From the NCBI GenBank assembly GCA_047623555.1, contig JBLHMP010000037.1:1-35145 (forward strand): a stretch of 35,145 nt of DNA, in the 5' to 3' direction. Positions 32,122 to 35,145 of the stretch are shown here, one piece after another (position 1 is the first letter of the stretch; each line of letters begins with the position of its first letter). The translations under genes were made by a program, and so were the position numbers. Below the pieces are notes generated by a model. That model saw only the letters and a program-made list of their open reading frames with translations, was not told the DNA's origin and searched no databases. The stretch is from NORP181 sp047623555 (lineage in GTDB: Bacteria > Pseudomonadota > Alphaproteobacteria > Rhodobacterales > Rhodobacteraceae).

Positions 32122-32343
32122 GCGCAAATTTTTCCGGCCTTGCCGCCGCTCAATTGCCGCTCAGATGCACCCAAAACCGTGCAATTACATAGTGTAGCGC
32201 GGAACTTTCCTTTACATCCGGCCACAATGCCGATTTAGGGAACTGCATCTTAGAGTGGAATTGGCCCGGCGGTTTTTCGTGCATTCTCTCAATATCGTGA
32301 TAAGGTTTCGCAAAATTCGACTTTAATTCGTGGAAATTACATT

Positions 32344-34632
32344 ATGCCCGCCTTTGTCCGCTTGTTTTTCGCACTTGGTTTCCTGGCTCTACAATTCGCA
32401 CTTCCGGCTCAGGCCCAGATGCAAATGGTAACCGGCTCTGGTGCTGCAACCTCAACCGCTGTTGAGTTGCCTGATCCTTTGACACCGCAAGCGGTGCAGG
32501 CCCTGGTGGCCCGCATGTCAGACGATCAGGTGCGCGGATTGCTGTTGGATCAGCTGGACGCCAAAGCCCAGGCACAAGCCGACGCAGTTCAATCCGTCAG
32601 CATGGTTACCCGGCTTGAAAATACTTGGGTGGCGTTTTACATGCCGATCGTCTCGGCGATAAAGGGCCTGCCAGATCTGATCTCCAAAGAAGGCATGGCG
32701 ATTTCGAATTTTGCAAACTCGTTTGGAAATACCGGATTGCTTATGTTGTTTGGCTATATCGCTCTGGCGATCGCGGCCGGTCTGGTTGCGGAAAAAGCCG
32801 TCAACTTTATGACCCGCAAATGGCAGCGTGATGAACCCAGCACCGACGAGTCATCCCTGTTCGATGTTGTCAGGTTCCTGTTTCGTCGGTTTTTGCTGGA
32901 CATCCTTGGCCTGATTGCCTTTTTCGCCGCCGCCCGGACTGTGGCGCGCACAATGATGGACCCACAGCAAATTCAGTTTGCCGGCCCTTTCATGACCCTG
33001 TTGATATTGTTCCCGCGTATCGGCGCCGCCCTGGCCCGCTTTGTTCTGGCCCCACAGCGGGCTGATTTGCGACTGGTCAGTGTAAGCGACAAATGGGCAC
33101 GTTACCTAAGCCGTAATGTTGTTGGCCTGATGCTGCTGGCTGGCTTCACCATCTTCGTCGTTACATTCAATGCGATGAACGGCCTGTCAGCAACCCAAAC
33201 CCGCATCGGATTCTGGTTGAACGGGGCCGTGCATCTATATGTCATCATCATCGCCTGGACCGCCCGCGAAGGGTTGACCAGCATGATGCGCGGAACCGAT
33301 CCGGACCGCACCCAGTTTGACGAGAAAATCGCCCGGGCCTATCCCTATTTCGCCATCGGCGTCTCGGCAGTGCTCTGGGTCGTTGTTTCTATTATTATCG
33401 GCTACGGCAAAGGTGGTACGCTGTTATCAGCGCCGCATTACACAACTATGCTCTGGTTGCTGCTGGCCCCGGCAATTGACACGTTGATCCGTGGCCTTGT
33501 GCGCCATCTGGCCCCGCCAATGCTAGGTGAGGGCGCCGTCGCCCTCGCGGCCTATCAATCCACCAAACGTAGCTATATCCGCATTGGCCGGGTTTTGGCT
33601 GCTGGCTTTGTGGTCCTCGTTGTTGCCAACGCCTGGAACATCAATCTGCAGAGCGTTGCAGCGGCGGGTGTTGGCAGTAACTTTGCTGGTCACCTGATGC
33701 AATTCATCCTGACCGTGGCCATTGGCTATCTGGCACTTGAGCTGGTGTCGCTTTGGGTAAACCGGCGTTTGGCCAAAGAACAAACCACCATTGGGGACGC
33801 CAGCACCGAAGAAGCAGGCGGCGAAGGTGGTGCCGCAGGTGGATCGCGTCTGACCACGGTTCTACCTCTGGCGTTGATTTCGGCAAAGTCGGCGATTGTG
33901 GTGATCTTTTCGCTGCTCGCACTTGGCAGCCTTGGCATCGACACCACGCCGCTTTTGGCTGGTGCTGGTATCCTTGGTCTGGCCATTGGTTTTGGCGCGC
34001 AAAAACTGGTGTCCGATGTGGTATCGGGTGTGTTCTTTCTGATTGATGACGCCTTTCGTGTTGGCGAATATGTCGAGGTCGAAGGCACCATGGGCACGGT
34101 CGAAAAGATCTCGATCCGGTCGATGCAGCTGCGTCACCACCGTGGATTGGTGCACACCATCCCCTACGGTGAAATTCCCAAGCTGACCAACTTTAGCCGT
34201 GACTGGGTGATCATGAAGCTGATGTTCACCGTACCGTTTGATACCGATCCGAACAAAGTCAAAAAAATCTTTAAGAAAATCGGTGCCGAAATGGCCGCAG
34301 ATCCGCTTTACAAAAATGATTTCCTTGAGCCGTTCAAGAGCCAGGGCGTGTTGAATTTTGACGATGTTGGCATCGTGATGCGTGGTAAATTCATGGCCAA
34401 ACCGGGGACGCAATTTACCATCCGCAAAGAAATCTATAATCGCGTCCGCAGCGAATTTGCGGCCAACGGCATCGAATTTGCCCGCCGCGAAGTCCGCGTT
34501 GCCATCCCCGGTCTCGATCATGCTGATCATCTGAGCGAAGACGAAAAGATGGAAATCACAGCGGCGGCTACGGCGGCGGCAGCTCAGCAGATTGATCAGG
34601 CCAAGACGGCCGCTGAGGAAGCAGCCAAATAG
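32344..34632 (+). CDS. MscS-type mechanosensitive ion channel, large form
   Basis: A 762-residue inner-membrane channel expected to open under hypo-osmotic tension. It begins with a signal peptide (1-24, cleavage after AQA), then a periplasmic domain (about 25-115). Some 10 membrane helices run from about 118 to 570. The pore-lining helix GAGILGLAIGFGAQKLVSDVVSG lies near 540-562. The MscS beta domain (FRVGEYVEVEGTMGTVEKISIRS) and the alpha/beta C-terminal domain (FTVPFDTDPNKVKKIFKKI) follow, ending in an Ala/Lys-rich tail. The extra N-terminal helices place it with the large YbdG/YnaI/MscK-like branch, not the 286-residue MscS. A low-complexity linker rich in Gly and Glu (about 485-500) precedes the pore helices. 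It stands alone, preceded by the candidate sRNA. Confidence 0.92.
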   Translation: MPAFVRLFFALGFLALQFALPAQAQMQMVTGSGAATSTAVELPDPLTPQAVQALVARMSDDQVRGLLLDQLDAKAQAQADAVQSVSMVTRLENTWVAFYMPIVSAIKGLPDLISKEGMAISNFANSFGNTGLLMLFGYIALAIAAGLVAEKAVNFMTRKWQRDEPSTDESSLFDVVRFLFRRFLLDILGLIAFFAAARTVARTMMDPQQIQFAGPFMTLLILFPRIGAALARFVLAPQRADLRLVSVSDKWARYLSRNVVGLMLLAGFTIFVVTFNAMNGLSATQTRIGFWLNGAVHLYVIIIAWTAREGLTSMMRGTDPDRTQFDEKIARAYPYFAIGVSAVLWVVVSIIIGYGKGGTLLSAPHYTTMLWLLLAPAIDTLIRGLVRHLAPPMLGEGAVALAAYQSTKRSYIRIGRVLAAGFVVLVVANAWNINLQSVAAAGVGSNFAGHLMQFILTVAIGYLALELVSLWVNRRLAKEQTTIGDASTEEAGGEGGAAGGSRLTTVLPLALISAKSAIVVIFSLLALGSLGIDTTPLLAGAGILGLAIGFGAQKLVSDVVSGVFFLIDDAFRVGEYVEVEGTMGTVEKISIRSMQLRHHRGLVHTIPYGEIPKLTNFSRDWVIMKLMFTVPFDTDPNKVKKIFKKIGAEMAADPLYKNDFLEPFKSQGVLNFDDVGIVMRGKFMAKPGTQFTIRKEIYNRVRSEFAANGIEFARREVRVAIPGLDHADHLSEDEKMEITAAATAAAAQQIDQAKTAAEEAAK

Positions 34633-34690
34633 CAACCGCAAGAGCCTGCGGGCCTTTGTCAGCAGCCGGTTAATGCAGGACGTCAGGCCC

Positions 34691-35145
34691 ATGCCAAATG
34701 TCACACGGCGCAAGATCACAGAACATGCGGCCCGGATTATTCCGGCGATCGCTGTTCTGGCTGCATTGGCGCTGTGTACAGCGCCAATGGTGCAAGCAGC
34801 GCCGAACCTGATTGAACAACAGCAAGAAGCCCTTGATGAGGCCAACAGTGCCCCTGACTGCGGGTTCAAAACCGGCTCTGTTGTTTTCGCCCCGATCCCG
34901 TTTAACACGCCAGGCATCGGGGCCGGGCTGGCGCTGGGGGCGGCGTATTTGTTCAATAGTGATGAAAATTCGAATGCATCAATTATCGGATTGGGCGGCT
35001 TCAAATCTGACAATGGCTTGTGTGGATGGCTCCTGCATAGCAAGACATTTTTGATCAGATTTGTGCATTTGTCAGAAGCAGTCATGTGTCCCGCTGCCGG
35101 CAGTGCATGCAAAGCATGCATGAAAGGGGCCTGTTTGCGCGGTTT
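34691..35145 (+). CDS. Exported outer-membrane/surface-antigen-like protein, 5' part, possibly interrupted
   Basis: The frame is open from ATG 34691 to the window end (151 codons). Residues 1-36 form a signal peptide with a basic start (PNVTRRK), hydrophobic core (AIAVLAALALCTA) and a VQA-AP cleavage site. Then comes GSVVFAPIPFNTPGIGAGLALGAAYLF, which resembles the start of a D15/BamA-type beta-barrel domain of surface antigens known in roseobacters. After FKSDNG (about residue 109) the sequence turns Cys-rich and basic (LCGWLLHSKTF, MCPAAGSACKACMKGA) and no longer looks like a barrel. This suggests an insertion at about 35015. It starts 58 bp after the channel gene and could share its transcript. 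Confidence 0.6.
   Translation, partial: MPNVTRRKITEHAARIIPAIAVLAALALCTAPMVQAAPNLIEQQQEALDEANSAPDCGFKTGSVVFAPIPFNTPGIGAGLALGAAYLFNSDENSNASIIGLGGFKSDNGLCGWLLHSKTFLIRFVHLSEAVMCPAAGSACKACMKGACLRG
35015..35145. mobile_element. Possible mobile-element end or contig-end junction
   Basis: At about 35015-35020 (GGCTTG) the coding character of the surface protein stops. The remaining 131 bases are denser in palindromes (35094-35120) and carry an ATG at 35120. IS elements often sit at contig ends and often begin with GG, but only one end is present. No terminal inverted repeat, target duplication or transposase can be verified. Confidence 0.3.
35094..35120. repeat. Two abutting palindromes near the window end
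   Basis: CTGCCGGCAG (35094-35103) is a perfect 10-bp palindrome, immediately followed by TGCATGC-AAA-GCATGCA (35104-35120), perfect 7-bp arms with an AAA loop. Adjacent hairpins of this kind are seen at transposon ends and REP-like elements. ATG at 35120 follows directly. Confidence 0.75.

Noticed and set aside
31995..32192. 65-codon frame across the sRNA terminator
   Set aside because: It crosses the terminator hairpin and T-run and has no Shine-Dalgarno; the noncoding interpretation explains the region better.
34636..34651. Hairpin CCGCA-AGAGCC-TGCGG after the channel gene
   Set aside because: A 5-bp stem without a T-run is not enough to call a terminator.
33862..35121. 419-codon minus-strand open frame over the channel gene
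   Set aside because: It is antisense to the MscS channel, lacks recognisable domains, and has the composition of a shadow frame in GC-rich DNA.

Overview
The window looks like a chromosomal segment of a marine alphaproteobacterium of the Rhodobacteraceae (Roseobacter group). The grounds are: the lexA operator is the alphaproteobacterial type (GAAC-N7-GAAC); ComEC has no visible metallo-beta-lactamase motif; the indolepyruvate oxidoreductase is a single fused chain; and the gene order trpG-trpD-trpC-moaC-moeA-lexA / comEC / gltX-gltA is familiar from that family. Most of the window is dense housekeeping DNA with short gaps and many ATGA stop/start overlaps. I see no tRNA or rRNA gene, CRISPR array or intact prophage.

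Layout. 1-2474: two tandem paralogous glycosyltransferases (the first cut by the window edge), a 33-bp tandem repeat, and a conserved protein of unknown role. 2532-6038: pyrC, pyrE and dnaB, with a DnaA-box-like site before dnaB. 6174-7706 (-): a membrane-anchored divergent polysaccharide deacetylase (YibQ type). 7903-12605 (+): a translationally coupled run trpG-trpD-ung-trpC-moaC-moeA, joining tryptophan synthesis, uracil-DNA repair and molybdenum cofactor synthesis. lexA (12685-13380) follows with its own promoter and SOS box. comEC (-) converges on lexA; gltX and gltA follow on +, then a strong terminator and a small RTX-type calcium-binding protein.

19494-27372 is a codirectional minus-strand block. 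In transcription order it holds an acyltransferase, murI, argC, ccmE, an endolysin, a holin, ccmF, ccmH and a PaaG-like enoyl-CoA hydratase. The endolysin-holin pair sits alone between cytochrome c maturation genes with no phage structural genes nearby. It matches the detached lysis cassette that gene transfer agents use in Rhodobacterales, and is the most notable system here. Further on are the 1140-aa indolepyruvate ferredoxin oxidoreductase (-) and a divergent LysR regulator (+), with repeated CACATAT half-sites between them.

The only gene-free stretch over 300 bp (31957-32343) holds a perfect 17-bp palindrome and a likely small RNA: a heat-shock-sigma-like promoter, a 5' hairpin, an anti-Shine-Dalgarno CACCTCC segment and an intrinsic terminator. 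A large MscS-type channel follows. The window ends in an exported outer-membrane-type protein whose sequence changes character near 35015, possibly at a mobile-element junction.
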